Source: Tubiluchus corallicola (Eukaryota; Priapulida; Priapulimorpha; Priapulimorphida; Tubiluchidae). Taken from it: a DNA stretch of 59,489 nucleotides. Position 1 is the stretch's first letter, and every line of letters begins with the position of its first letter. The position numbers were made by a program, and so were the translations under genes. Where the stretch lies: assembly GCA_030141605.1 (NCBI GenBank), contig JAQGDQ010001146.1, positions 1 through 59,489 of the forward strand. The letters run 5' to 3'. Below, one piece after another: positions 21,821-33,456 of the stretch. Under the pieces are notes generated by a model. That model was given only the letters and a program-made list of their open reading frames with translations, was not told where the DNA came from and made no database searches.

Positions 21821-22530
21821 AAATACACTTATAATCAGTAATACGCGAACATCCTATGTAGTCTTCATTTATAACGCAAAGCCAATAGCTGCTTTTACTG
21901 AATTAAAGTTACAAAGTTATTAGCAGAGTGTAATGGATGACGTCACAACAATGGCTTTGTGTCAGCAGTTTTCCAAGCGAAAATTGTCGAAAATGGAACC
22001 TCCAATTAACTCATCACAGCTCTTCACGATGGACGTGTCCTAAAATGTAACTCACACCATCGTGTAGCCCTATTCTTCCTCTTTCTGAAGAGCTATATAT
22101 TTCATTCCAAGAATCCCACCAGTATGTATATCAAACCCATACCACTGAAATTAATATATACAACTAGCAAAGGCTCCGCAAAAAAATTTGGGTATAAATA
22201 CACTTATATATGTCAATAATGCGCGAACATCGTACATATTGCTCATTTATAACGCAAAGCCATTAGCAGCTTTTACTGAATAAAAGTTATAGGCAGAGTA
22301 TAATGGATGACGTCAGAACAATGGCTTTGCGTCAGCCGTTTTCCAAGCGAAAATTGCCAAAAATAGAACATCTAATTAACTCGTCGGCACTCCTCACGAT
22401 GGACGTGTCCTAAAATACAGCCCACACCATCGTGTAGCCCTGTTCTTCCTCTTTCTAAAGAGCCATGTATCTCCATCCAAGAGTCCCCCCAGTATGTATA
22501 TCAAGCCCATACCACTGAAATTAGTATATA
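21821..22530. repeat. Two-copy direct tandem duplication, about 340 bp each
   Basis: Copies at 21821-22160 and 22196-22530 share AAATACACTTATA starts, ATAACGCAAAGCCA, ATGGATGACGTCA/G and ACCACTGAAATT ends, at roughly 80-85 percent identity by eye. The first copy keeps a TGACGTCA palindrome. No coding frame. Confidence 0.85.
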
Positions 22531-22592
22531 AAATGCTTGTTACTGTCAAAGAAGTTATTATAGCGAAACAAGCAGAACTTTATTTGATAGAC

Positions 22593-22593
22593 T

Positions 22594-22681
<88 letters not shown>

Positions 22682-22700
22682 TAATAATAATAATAATAAT
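22593..22700. repeat. (AAT)n microsatellite
   Basis: About 35 near-perfect AAT triplets with one GAT interruption; reads as poly-Asn in one frame but is not coding. Confidence 0.97.
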
Positions 22701-23393
22701 GAAAGCTTTATTTAAGATTCATGACACTTTAACTGTGAATCGGTTATATTCTAAGTGGTTCACAGAATATATGTACTGTACAAGATAATAGTTAAATTAA
22801 TTAATATCACATGAGCCTACAAATAAAAGATAAATAACATTAATAAAGAACAGTAATTAAAAAACAGTGCATAAACAAAGTAGTTTGAACGTATTATATA
22901 TAATGCTTAAGCTTAATAGTTCATGAAGAAGAAGAAAACGTGTTTGTTATTTTGGAGAATTGTCTCTGAGGCTAGTACTAATATATATATATATATATAA
23001 AGGATAGTTTTAGTATCGCATTAATGCACACTTAATGTAACTCGTTAATAGCTATGAGTGAAACTAGATGACTAGAAAACTGATTCTTGGATCCCCCACA
23101 TTTCAGTCGTCACCTTTGTCTTTTGTCAAGAAAGGCAGTGCAGACGTTTTCATTTTCCTTGGTTAAATTTGTCATGGCTCCGGATAGTAGCAGTTGACGG
23201 AAATCAGGCGCCGCTAGGTCATTACGTGGCGTTCCATTACTTGTGCTATGTTCTATATCAGAAATCTATATTCCTTTCATTATGGTGTCCAATATGCAGT
23301 AAAGTAAGTTGAGACATTAGTTACAACTTACAACGCAACAGTTTTGCAAATTCTTTGTTTTTGTAGTTCTGTCACAAATTGAACGTTGAAACG

Positions 23394-23620
23394 CAGGGCC
23401 TATTTCAAGGGGGGGAAGTGGGGATACTTCCCCGGTGCCTCACCCTCCAGGGGGGCCTCGCGCCAAGGTAACATTATTTTTTTTTGCTTTATGCGAACAT
23501 ACTGTGTAACTCCGTATTTTCTCTTCGAAAATGCTTCTCCGGCTTTCTAGCAGTTCAAAAATTTTCTGGCTGGCGCCCCCCCTCCCCGAGAAGGCCTCGC
23601 TTAGGCTGAAATAGGCCCTG
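23394..23620. mobile_element. hAT-like MITE, 227 bp
   Basis: Starts CAGGGCCTATTTCA and ends TGAAATAGGCCCTG, perfect 14-bp inverted termini, with a GC-rich interior (GGGGGGAAGTGGGG and CCCCCCCTCCCC). No transposase; flanking 8-mers do not match convincingly. Confidence 0.8.
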
Positions 23621-24299
23621 ATTAAATGTCAAACTAAGTAGTACTGTGTATGTCTCTTAATAAATCCAACTTGGTGCAAAGCTAAATGGATTTGTTTTAC
23701 AAATTAAACAGACCTATTAAGTTGTTTTTCTATGTTAATGCGTGAGTGCGTATCGTTGATTTATGAAGCCTTTTCTATTGCCAATGAAGCCAATGCTTGT
23801 GAAAAGTAATGCAAGTAAAATGCTTGTGAAAAGTGCAGTGCAATAATTTATTAGCTTTCATATGATTAAAGTTACTATGTATTGTTTACCTGCAATGCCA
23901 TTAACCTTTATACGTGATAAATTGTTTGGTGAGTTTAAAAATGCAATATATGCAACTTTAATATCGGCGATGATTCGGCATTCATTGATTCGAGTCATTA
24001 ACGTTTTCACACACACGTTGGTTTATCAGTGGGAATCTGTGTTTTAGTTTAATGTAATTACATAGAATTGCAAAAGGAGCATGAAACTTGCACCTAAACT
24101 TATAAAGAACAGTCATTAGTAAAATGACATTTACCATATCATGAACTTGACGTAAATCAAAAAGAAGTTTAGGCTAGAGTAAGTATTGGTTTAACTACAG
24201 ACTATCAGACTGCGTCACATGATTAGGACACTACACAAATTTTACTATGTGGATTCACTCATGAAATCGACTGCAGTCGTAGACAGCCACGACGTGTGC

Positions 24300-24420
24300 T
24301 ATTAACGCAATCCTGTTGTAACAGTTGTGGAAGAAAAATTCTTCGAAAGCCGTTTTAAAATTGTTACTGGAAAATGCATATATTGGCAGCGCTACCGCGA
24401 ATCCAAATGCAAGTGAAACC
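24300..24420 (-). pseudogene. GPCR TM7/helix-8 relic
   Basis: The reverse strand reads SLAFGFAVALPIYAFSSNNF and KTAFEEFFFHN, which lines up with the TM7 and C-tail of the array genes (NSAVNPIIYAFLSVDFKVAF in the neighbour). The NP of NPxxY has become LP. Upstream sequence to about 24580 no longer aligns in frame. This is the outermost trace of the array. Confidence 0.65.
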
Positions 24421-24926
24421 GTTGATAGTTTTGTTCAGACCGTGCCATTTGCCCCAAAACTGTTGTTCAACTTTGCAGCACATTTCTAGAATCTTTGCAG
24501 CTTCGTTTAAAAAATATTGATCAGTCGTGAGCTCCACTTGAGCAATATTTGTAACTTGTATATTCCTTTTCAAGAATGTTGTTTAACTGCATGCTTCATT
24601 TCAAGAACGCCGACTACTTAACATTCCAGGCTACCGATCAAGTTTTAGGTTCGTTGCTTGGTTGTGTACTATTAGTGCTGACCCCAGATAATTTAAATGT
24701 CAATCCCTACTTGTCAGAAATAAAAACTGCTGAAAAATAATTTGGGTAACAATATTCCAAAAACAGATAATTATAACAACATAATTAAAGGTCAATTCCT
24801 ACATGCCAGTGATAAAAATTTTCATACACAAAATACATGGTGCAAGTCAAACATTCTACAATAAAATTGAAAACAAATAATAAAACTGGAAAAACACATT
24901 TGTGCTTGATCTTCAATTCTCATCAA

Positions 24927-25844
24927 TTAATGGAACTCCCTTACAATTGACCGTTGTGGAAACAAAATTTTCTTGAAAGCCACTTTAAAGTCAACGCTTA
25001 AAAATGCATATATGATTGGGTTAACAGCACTGTTGGTCAGTCCAAGCACAAGTAAAACCTGAAAGGTTTCATATTTAATTTTATAAGGTAATATATAACA
25101 AACTGTCTGATACAGATCTAAAGGGCCCCAGCATACCAGAAAAGCAATGGTAACAATGGCTAAAGTTTTTGTTGCTTTCATTTGCATCACGTTTGCCTGA
25201 CTTCCTTGACCTTGACTGTGTATCTGCAAGACGTGCCTTCTTGCAGTTTTCCAAATTAGGACATACAGTACAAGAATCATGATAATTGGTAAATAAAATG
25301 CTAAAGTAGCATCAATGATTAACATACTTTGTGCATTGAATGTGCTTTTGTAAATGATATAAATAAAACCTTCAATTAAAGCTAAAGTCCAAGTAATACA
25401 AAGTGCCACAACAATGGTTTCTTTTCTCACAAAGGTGTGATACTTGAATGGATGAACAACAGCTATATATCTTTCAGCAGCAATCAGACACAGGTGGTAT
25501 ACACTCGCGTTCATCATTCCATTTTCAAATGTGTGCTGTAGCAGTACAAACAAGAGCGTGGATCTCACAGGTGGACGCAGAACTGCTGATATTTCAATTG
25601 TCATTGATATGCCAACAAATAAATCGGTTACAGCAAGCGATGCTATAAGAGCATACGTTTTAGTTTGCAAACGAGAAATCTTATAAATGGCTATCAGCAC
25701 TAAGAAATTTCCTGCCATTATAGCAATGCACGACAAGGTTAACAGGAGAACTTTCATCACTATCACAGGCTTAGCAGAAAAAGTACTATCTGTTTCCGTT
25801 GCATTCATTATAGGAAAATCAGATGAAGATGAAGTCGAATTCAT
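24927..25844 (-). CDS. Class A GPCR, array member G1 (305 aa)
   Basis: Single-exon seven-transmembrane receptor. Start chosen at MNSTSS because all paralogues share this Met; the frame is open further upstream without an ATG. Motifs by residue: GN 45-46 (TM1), LAVTD ending D74 (TM2), E107 (3.32), ERY 124-126, W152 (TM4), FYLP with P186, CWGP 238-241, NPIIY 275-279. N-terminal sequons NST and NAT. No Cys at 3.25 or in ECL2. It is the most divergent member (ECL1 RPPVRSTLLF, ECL2 YKSTFNAQSML), at the array edge nearest the REJ gene. A G-protein-coupled surface receptor; ligand unknown. Short ECL2 and no disulfide recall melanocortin-type receptors, while an acid at 3.32 recalls amine receptors. 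Confidence 0.92.
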   Translation of the reverse strand: MNSTSSSSDFPIMNATETDSTFSAKPVIVMKVLLLTLSCIAIMAGNFLVLIAIYKISRLQTKTYALIASLAVTDLFVGISMTIEISAVLRPPVRSTLLFVLLQHTFENGMMNASVYHLCLIAAERYIAVVHPFKYHTFVRKETIVVALCITWTLALIEGFIYIIYKSTFNAQSMLIIDATLAFYLPIIMILVLYVLIWKTARRHVLQIHSQGQGSQANVMQMKATKTLAIVTIAFLVCWGPLDLYQTVCYILPYKIKYETFQVLLVLGLTNSAVNPIIYAFLSVDFKVAFKKILFPQRSIVREFH

Positions 25845-28840
25845 GTCCGTACCCGTATTGTGTTCCGAAAAACAAGTCAGAACTTTGATCAAACGCACTA
25901 CATTCCCATCAATTAAAATGCTATAATTAGAGAAGATAGAGTTGCAAAATCCACTGACATTATATTCTAGTGACTTTCGAGGCAAATTATGGTTAATCAG
26001 GCGCGCATAAAATGCTTGCTACAATAGTCAGCCACATGTGAGACTGATTCAATAAAATGTTATTTACATCAACGAATAATATTACCATTACAGGTGACAA
26101 CACGCTATCAATGCTTACATGCTTACATTGTGTAGATGCAAAGCTGCCAGTTGAACAATTGCATAAGTAACACAACACTTGCAGTGAAACATGCAAACTG
26201 TGCAAGCCTGTCTTTGCAAGGCAAACACTTCAGCAATTCTGCATACGTGCTATTCTTTTCTCACCTGTGCAAACTCATCATATTCCAGTAATAAAAGTAA
26301 TTACATTTGTGTTTGTTACTATTTACTAATTGTTAAAGAACAAGATGGATTTTAAAATTTAACTATATCCCTCATTTTGTATTAAATGTGCGAAGTTCCT
26401 TCCATGGACTGCATTAATGTTATTTCATAACTACACAGCTCAAACAATTTTGTAATCAAATTATAACCTTTTTGCATTACTCAGCCTATGCAAACAGAGT
26501 AGTCAATTTTTTCATAACTAGGCAGACATCGGGCACGAAAATCAATGTAATGAAAACATTGTCTGCTTCTGTTATCAAAATTATACCATAATTCACAAGG
26601 TACTTTGAGAAGCAAATTAGGGGGCCTAAACTTTGTTTTCATAGCAAGAAACTTGTAACCAGGAAATCTCAGTCTGATTTTAGAAATATTACAAAGACTG
26701 CATGGAAACTGCATGGTGATCTAGATGAAGTTCATGAACTAGTATAATGTGCCAGTTCTACAGTAAACTATCCCAGAACTTCTACAGAACTATTCAGTTC
26801 TACAGTAAAAAGCAAGTAATGCAGACAGCACCTGCTGAAAATAATTCATGTAACAACATTCCAAGAACCAGTAATTATAAAAATTAAATGTCGCCTGCGA
26901 TTTGCCAGTGATAAAAACTGTGAAACCATCAACTACTTGGTCCAAACCAAACATTCAGTAATAAAGTTGAAAACAAACAAAACTGGAAAAACACATTTGT
27001 GTACGTTTTTAAGTGGGCTACTCAGAGGCTACTCAAGAGTGTGCTCCATTTCAAGAATGCTGTTCAATTTATGAGCTTTAATTCATGCTTATTACTCGGT
27101 TGCACCTTGAGTATGTTACTCGAGTGTATGGTCAATTAATGGAATTCCCTGTGACTCACAGTTTTTAATAAAATCACATTTTTTCTAATAGAGCAAAAAA
27201 CTCTCTTTCAAGTGCAATTAAGCATTTTAATGTAGCAATTTTAGAACTTTGTGGCATCTAGATTTTATGAAACTTTTAATAAAAATATGTCCGTGCTTCA
27301 GCATTCTTTGATTATAAAGCAGAAAAACTAATAATCATCCCAAATTTGATCAGTTAAAGAGTATTTTCTTATTTTTTTGTAAGCACACGTAGATTTTGCT
27401 CTAGAAATTGTGTAAAATAATGCATGTTCAAGTCTTACGTGATTCATTCACACATGACTTAATTTATTACCTTTGTTTTTAAGTATTAATTTCAGCAAAG
27501 TATGATTTGTAATTCATTATAAAGACGAATGGGTTTAGAACTGCGTTTAAAGATGCCATTTTTCCATACTATGGCCTCTAATAACTAAAGTGTTAACGCC
27601 TGAAAGTAGCCCAACTTTAATGTTGTTATGAGCAATTTTGCTAGAGACATATAGCATTTATTCATTGCAATTTCTGAGTGCTGAGAGCACAAATTTGTAT
27701 AGATAGGTATTCCTTGCCAGGATAAGACACCGCTATGCAATCTCTCAGTAGTCGATTACCGACGAAATGTAATCGCTAATTGCGATTACTTGAAATGGTG
27801 GTATCTCCCATGAAAGTCAAGTATTTACTGTTGAAGGGAGTTCCTTCAGGGCAGTCTTAACGTGCATGTATGCGACATTAACAAGTGATCGTCTCATCTA
27901 GTTTTTCTTTGTTTAGTAGTTGTTGTTGCCTGTCTGATTTCCATACATTGCTTTGTTTTGTGCACGATTTTAAAGGAAAGATCAAGCCTTCTGGGAGGTT
28001 AGGATTTTTTTCTTAATGTTCTTGAACAAATGTTCCAGAGATTTAGTAATAAAGGTGTGATAAGTGCCTCGTGTAATTTGTGAAATCAGTTTAAAGTTGC
28101 TATAATTGCGTGCTTGAACACTTCCATTTTGAACCTTCCTTACTGCACCAATGACCGTTGTTCATCGGCTGAAGAAAAGCAGCAACTGTCAGTTTCTGTC
28201 AAAAGTATATTAAATTGTTACGAAGAATTAAATAGCTATTTTTGTGAAATTTTTGCATTCGTGAGCATTAAGTAAGCTGCGGATGCATAAATTAGTTCAA
28301 GCAGCTTGCTCTTAAAAAAAGTCCACCACTTATGTCACGATTTTGAAGTGATAGGTGGCTGTAAGAACCCCCTCCCCGAAAACTTTATTGAATCTTGAAT
28401 AAGCATATATAATATATGACAAACGTTTCAGCAGACTCAATTGCCATTGTCAATGTAGCCTAAAAACGTGGTAAATGAATACCATAATTAGTATGTCTTA
28501 CAATTTCCAGTAATCGGTTCCACAACAAACAACAAGTAATGCACACAACACTCAACTGAAAAAAAATTTAGGTAACAACATTCCAGAAACAGATAATTAT
28601 AAATCTTAAATGTCAATCCCTGCTTGCCAGAGATAAAAATTCTCAAACCACAAAATACATGTTGCAAAGCAAATATTCTGCAGTAAAATTTAAAAGAAAT
28701 AATAAAACTGGGAAAACACATTTGTGCATGATCCTCAGTTGTGTACTCAATTTCATGAACATTGTTCAGTTGTTCAGCATTTCATGATTATTACTCAGTG
28801 AATACTCCGCTTCAAGTATGGTGTTTATTTGTGTGCTCAA
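25845..28840. other. Spacer G1-G2 with a lost-receptor footprint
   Basis: The conserved receptor 3' flank is found at about 26820-27130 (GAAAAACACATTTGTG block) and a trace of the receptor tail at 27134-27155 (HREFH-stop on the reverse strand), but no receptor body follows, so a gene has been deleted. 27180-28370 is unique with nothing recognised. 28377-28840 is the 3' flank of G2, shared with G4 and G6. Confidence 0.55.
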
Positions 28841-29773
28841 TTAACGGAATTCCCTGCCAACTAATTGTAGTGGAAGCAAAATGTTCTTGAATGCCAGTCT
28901 GAAATCAGTACTAGAAAATGCATACACTATTGGGTTAACAGCACTATTGATAATTCCAAGGGTAAATAAAATCTGAGTTGTTTCATATGTCCTTTCATGT
29001 GATGATATATAAGAAAACGCATCATACACTGATAAAGGACCCCAGCATACCAGAAAAGCAAAGGTAACAATGACTAAAGTTTTTGTTGCTTTCATTTGCA
29101 TCACATTTGGACGGCTTTCTTGACCTTGACTGTGTATCTGTAAGACCTGTCTTCTTGCGGTTCTCCAAATTAGGGCATACAGTACAAGAATCATAAATAT
29201 TGGTAAATAAAATGTTAAAATATAAATAATTGACATGCTCAGTGTAGCGGTGCCTATGAAAATGTTACTCAAATTCAAAGCAACAAAAGTCAGTGTCAGA
29301 ATCAAAGCAAAAGCCCAAGTAATGCAAAGTGCTGCAACAATGGTTTCTTTTCTCACATGGGTGTGATACTTGAATGGATGAACAACAGCTATATATCTTT
29401 CAGCAGCTATCAGGCATAGATGGTTTGTACTTGCATTCATCATTGAAAATTCAAATGTGTACAGTATAAATGTGTATATGAGGTTTAATCTCATTGCCGG
29501 ATAAAAGATCACCGTGATTTCTATTAGAACAGGTATGGCAACAAGTAAGTCAGTCACTGCAAGCGATGCTATAAACACATTTGTTTTTGTTTGTAAGCGA
29601 GAATTCTTGTAAATTGCAATCAACACTAATAAGTTTCCTGCAGTTATAGCCAAGACGGATAATGTGAGCAGCAGCACCATAATTACAATGAATGGAAAAT
29701 CTGATACAACAATGTCATCAGTTTCTGTTGTATTTGCTGCAGAAATGTCCAACGAAAATGAAGTCGAATTCAT
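28841..29773 (-). CDS. Class A GPCR, array member G2 (310 aa)
   Basis: Single exon, start at MNSTSF. GN 46-47, LAVTD ending D75, E108 (3.32), ERY 125-127, FYLP with P191, CWGP 243-246, NPIVY 280-284; sequons NST and NTT at the N-terminus. ECL2 is the long 'type II' form (TFVALNLSNIFIGTATLSMS), while ECL1 is 'type A' (PVLIEITVIFYPAMRLNLIY), the combination also seen in G11. A reverse-strand AATAAA lies at 28824-28829, 12 nt past the TAA. The C-tail ends VGREFR. Intact, presumed functional receptor. Confidence 0.93.
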   Translation of the reverse strand: MNSTSFSLDISAANTTETDDIVVSDFPFIVIMVLLLTLSVLAITAGNLLVLIAIYKNSRLQTKTNVFIASLAVTDLLVAIPVLIEITVIFYPAMRLNLIYTFILYTFEFSMMNASTNHLCLIAAERYIAVVHPFKYHTHVRKETIVAALCITWAFALILTLTFVALNLSNIFIGTATLSMSIIYILTFYLPIFMILVLYALIWRTARRQVLQIHSQGQESRPNVMQMKATKTLVIVTFAFLVCWGPLSVYDAFSYISSHERTYETTQILFTLGIINSAVNPIVYAFSSTDFRLAFKNILLPLQLVGREFR

Positions 29774-30363
29774 GTTCACAATATTTTTACTTTTCAAAAA
29801 GCAAAAGTCAGAGCTGTATACAAATGTAGCACACTGCCGTCTTTGTTAAAATCCATCAAAATTCTAAACCACCAGTCACAGGAAATAAGGTGGTCACGAC
29901 ATCGACGCTTTGTTTTATTGTAACAAAGGTTGGTAGTATCTTTTCTCTGTGATGGCTGGTTCTTAAAACAACTGATGCCCTAAAAGGGAGTTAGAAGCAC
30001 CTCTGTGCTGCTCAGCTTCCCACTGCTTTAATGCAATATGATGTTATTTACATTAAGAGCACCACAGAGATGATTACAATGCTTCTCATATAAAATTTAT
30101 AGGTATCAAGCACACAAGTATCGAACAATTTTGTAATACAACTGAAGTGTTACATGCAAGATCTATGCAAGCATTTCAGAATTTAGATACACACCATATT
30201 ATATAGAATAATATATATTTTTATGATATGTATATTATTATCACATCTATGTAAAGTAAGTTTACACTGAGTAAAATGTTTGTGCATCATTGGTTATAAT
30301 GATTTCAATTCATTCTGAATGCTACTTCAAGAATGTTGTTCATTTGTGGGCTTTATTTCATGT
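29774..30363. promoter_or_regulatory. Shared 5' flank of the array genes (example at G2)
   Basis: The block just upstream of the ATG (on + : CAATATTTTTACTTTTCAAAA, GCAAAAGTCAGAGCTGTATA and CACCAGTCACAGGAAATAA) is strongly conserved in front of nearly every member. Read toward the gene it has T-rich tracts followed by AG (GCTTTTTGAAAAG and GGATTTTAG), which could be 3' splice sites of a 5'-UTR intron, or part of the promoter. No TATA box can be assigned with confidence. Confidence 0.45.
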
Positions 30364-31257
30364 TTACTGTGTGAACAAAATGTTCTTGGAAGCCTGTCTA
30401 AAGTCAGTGCTAGAAAATGCATACACGATTGGATTAACAGCACTGTTGATAATTCCAGGGGTAAGTAAAATCTGAGCTGTTTCATATTTCATTTCTTGAG
30501 ATGATATATAACAAAACATCTGATACAGTGATTAAGGACCCCAACATACCAGAAAAGCAAAGGTAACAATGGCTAAAGTTTTCGTTGCTTTCATTTGCAT
30601 CACATTTGCCTGGCTTCCTTGACCTTGACTGTGTATCTGTAAGACATGTCTTCTTGCGATTGTCCAAATTAGGACATACAGTACAAGAATCACAAATACT
30701 GGTAAATAAAATGCTGAAATAAGGTAAAGAATTGATAAACTACGTGCAGCAAAAGTGTTATTCAAAGAAAAAATAAATGACTGTATTAAAGCAAAAGTCC
30801 AAATAGTACAAAGTGCTGCAACAATGGTTTGTTTTCTCACGATGGTGTGATACTTGAATGGATGAACAACAGCTATATATCTTTCAGCAGCTATCAGGCA
30901 CAGGTGATATATACTTGCATTCATCATTGAACCTTCAAATGCATACAGCATCGATGTATATATGAGGTTTAATCTCATTGCCGGATAAAAGATCACAGTG
31001 ATATCTATTAGAACAGGTATGGCAACAAGTAAGTCAGTCACTGCAAGCGATGCTACAAAAGCATTCGTTTTTGTTTGTAAGCGAGGAATCTTATAAATTG
31101 CAATCAACACTAATAAGTTTCCTGCAATTATTGCCAAGTCGGATAACGAGAGCAGCAGCACCATAATTACCATCAATGGAAAATCAGTTACAAGAATGTC
31201 ACCAGTTTCTGTCGTATTTGCAGCAGCAAAATCCAACAAAAAAGAAGTCGAGCTCAT
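30364..31257 (-). pseudogene. GPCR G3, premature stop after TM6
   Basis: Start at MSSTSF. All landmarks through CWGP are intact: GN, LAVTD, E at 3.32, ERYIAVVHPF, FYLP. The Leu codon after CWGP is TAA (30532-30534) where paralogues have TTA, so one T-to-A change truncates the protein before TM7. The frame beyond the stop is still open for about 55 codons, including IINSAVNPIVYAF, to a TAA at 30364-30366. The lack of other lesions means a recent loss, or a polymorphic or assembly variant. Other oddities: FRQASKN where others have FRLAFKN, and a type I ECL2 (SLNNTFAARSLSILYL). Confidence 0.85.
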
Positions 31258-32438
31258 ATTCACAGTATTTTTATTTTTCAAAAAGGAATAAGTCGTCAGA
31301 GCTGCATGCAAGAAGTGCACTACTGCCTTTCGTGAAATGCACCAGTCACAGGGAATAGAGTGAGTTTGATTCTGAGGCTTTGTTTTATGTTAGCGAATAG
31401 TTATGTACCTTTTCTTTGTGAAAGCTAATTCTTCAAACACGCTAACATTGCAGAATGATGTTAAAAGCTTCCTTTTATTAGTCATTCTCACCTTGCATTA
31501 GTGCAATATAATGACATTTACACTAATGTGCATTATAGATGATCACACTGTTTCTGTTCATATAAAATTTATAGATATCTAGCACATTTGTTAAACAATA
31601 ACATAATAGAACATACAAAGTGCTACATGCAAATGTGTAGACATTTCACAATTAGGCACACACTATACGTATATTAACACACATGCATAGACTCAGTTTA
31701 TGCTGCAGGGAATGTTTTGCGCGTTTGTGATTATAATGATTTCTGTTTAGTCTGAATGCTACACAATATCACATTCAAATGTACACATAAGTACGGTCAT
31801 AAAGTCCCTATTTACTGTTTGAAAATTGTATTTGAAAGAATTATATTGACAAAACTAGTTGTGTTAAATCATTTGTCGGCAGTTTTGGTCTATGAAAATT
31901 TCAGGCTTCCTTTAATACCAAAGATAGAGATTCAGATAGAGATAGTGATAGATACAAATCTCATTGATGTTTTTTGTGACTAGTAAATGTTGTTAGGAAC
32001 AGACAATGATCAGTCTCACTCCCAGATTTGAAATAACTGCCTCAGTTTTCTTTTTTCCTTCGCTAAATAAAGGATTTTTCATCAGAACACAAAATATTTA
32101 AATGTCATGCGTTATACAATGTAGAATATTATTCAGAGCTTTCTGCGCATGCATATCTCTAAGGAGGCAATTTTTTGGAAGCAAGATGTTATGCAACTGC
32201 TCCCAACCGTCGGTCTTCAGTAAACTTGGTCACAGTGCATCTTATTCCAATAAGTTCTTGAGTTGCCTGATTTTAAAGATATTGCTCAGCTGTGTGCTTT
32301 ATTTCAAGCTTGTTGCTTAGTTGATTGTTTTTTTCAAAACCGTTGGTAACTTGTTTACTTAATTTCAAGGATGTTGCTTACTTATCACCGCCTGGTGGTG
32401 ATCAGGTTGAAGAATATTGTTCACTTAATTGTGCACAA
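31258..32438. other. Spacer G3-G4, first part
   Basis: 5' flank of G3 to about 31536, then the left end of the 7,095-bp-offset segmental duplication. 31756-32330 includes several open frames on + (72-79 codons) that are identical or nearly so in the second copy only because the duplication is young. Confidence 0.6.
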
Positions 32439-32510
32439 TTAATGTGGTTCCTCAGACAATTTATGTGGAAACGAAATTATCTTGAAAGCCATTTTAAAGT
32501 TGGTGCTATA
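32439..32510 (-). pseudogene. GPCR C-terminal scrap (copy 1)
   Basis: The reverse strand reads YSTNFKMAFKIISFPHKLSE then EPH-stop, aligning with YAFSSTDFRLAFKNILFPQQ in the live genes. It ends abruptly at CAGTGC, the terminus of the adjacent hAT-like element, so the receptor body was cut off at or after that insertion. A copy lies at 39534-39605. Confidence 0.65.
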
Positions 32511-33456
32511 CAGTGCACTCATGTGTCACTGACTCGGGACTTGACTTGGGCAAGTAATGAATGACTGTTATCTTGTCGTACTTGAAATTATGAAGCACTG
32601 ACTTGACTAGTGACTCGAACTCTGTGGCAGTAAAACATGCAATAATTATGCACATTATAACTAAGTAATCACAACCTTCTCATTTATTAAAGCATTTCAC
32701 ATCAACAATCAGTCTGTATTTATTGTCTGTAGCCACGATGTATACATTATGCCCAGCATGGAATTCCAACTCACTAGTTCACCATCTGTGTTTGCATTTA
32801 CAAACTCAGTTATAAACTTTGCCGCATTATTACAACGTTAAATATGCGCTCATCAATCCATCAGATCAATGCAGAGTGAATCATAGCCAGCTTTATAAAC
32901 TGGATAATCAAGAATTTAGTTGCCAAGCTACTATGGTGCCTATTAACTGAATGGAACTTCAGTCAAAATACCCTGTTAGCAATGCCAGACGGAGCTTGGT
33001 TTGTCAGGTAAGAGCCTATTTGACGTTTCCCAAGTGTAACTTGAATAATTTCCTATGGATTGTAATTAGTATTACTGGTTGTAATGTCGCTTTTATGTTA
33101 TGGATACTGATATAACACCACTGCAAACTTCTTTTGAAATATAACACCATTATAAAATAATGCGTGTTGCACAGAGTCTGTTGTGCAATAATGAGCAAAT
33201 TTACCCCAAAATTAACAAGCATAGTGTTTTGCCATTAAATACGAACTTGACAACTGGCTAAATCTTGGACTACTTTGACTCGAAACTCGATTTGAAGTTA
33301 AACACATGAACATGACTCAGGACTTGATTTTGGGCATAATAACTCCAGACTTGACTCAGAGTTAGGCCTCAGCAACTTAAGACTTTACTCGGACTTGAAC
33401 CCCAAGGACTTGGGACTCATGCTGGACTTGAGCCGAAAGACTTGACTACAGCACTG
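32511..33456. mobile_element. hAT-like non-autonomous element, 946 bp (copy 1)
   Basis: Starts CAGTGC and ends GCACTG; both ends are built of GACTCGGGACTTGAC / GACTTGAGCCGAAAGAC type repeats in inverted orientation. The interior has no transposase. The element sits beside a truncated receptor scrap and is duplicated with it. A partial interior relative lies at about 56790-57545. Confidence 0.6.

Larger units (their letters stand above)
20918..24299. other. Gene-free spacer or intron with repeats
   Basis: 3.4 kb without a recognised exon. It contains a SINE, a tandem duplication, an AAT microsatellite, a short TA repeat near 22979-23000 and a hAT-like MITE. 23630-24290 shows nothing. Confidence 0.5.

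Noticed and set aside
22494-22715. Poly-Asn open frame
   Set aside because: Translation of the AAT microsatellite.
25845-25985. N-terminal extension of G1 by 47 residues
   Set aside because: The extension has no ATG (first codon TTG) and paralogues share the internal MNST start.
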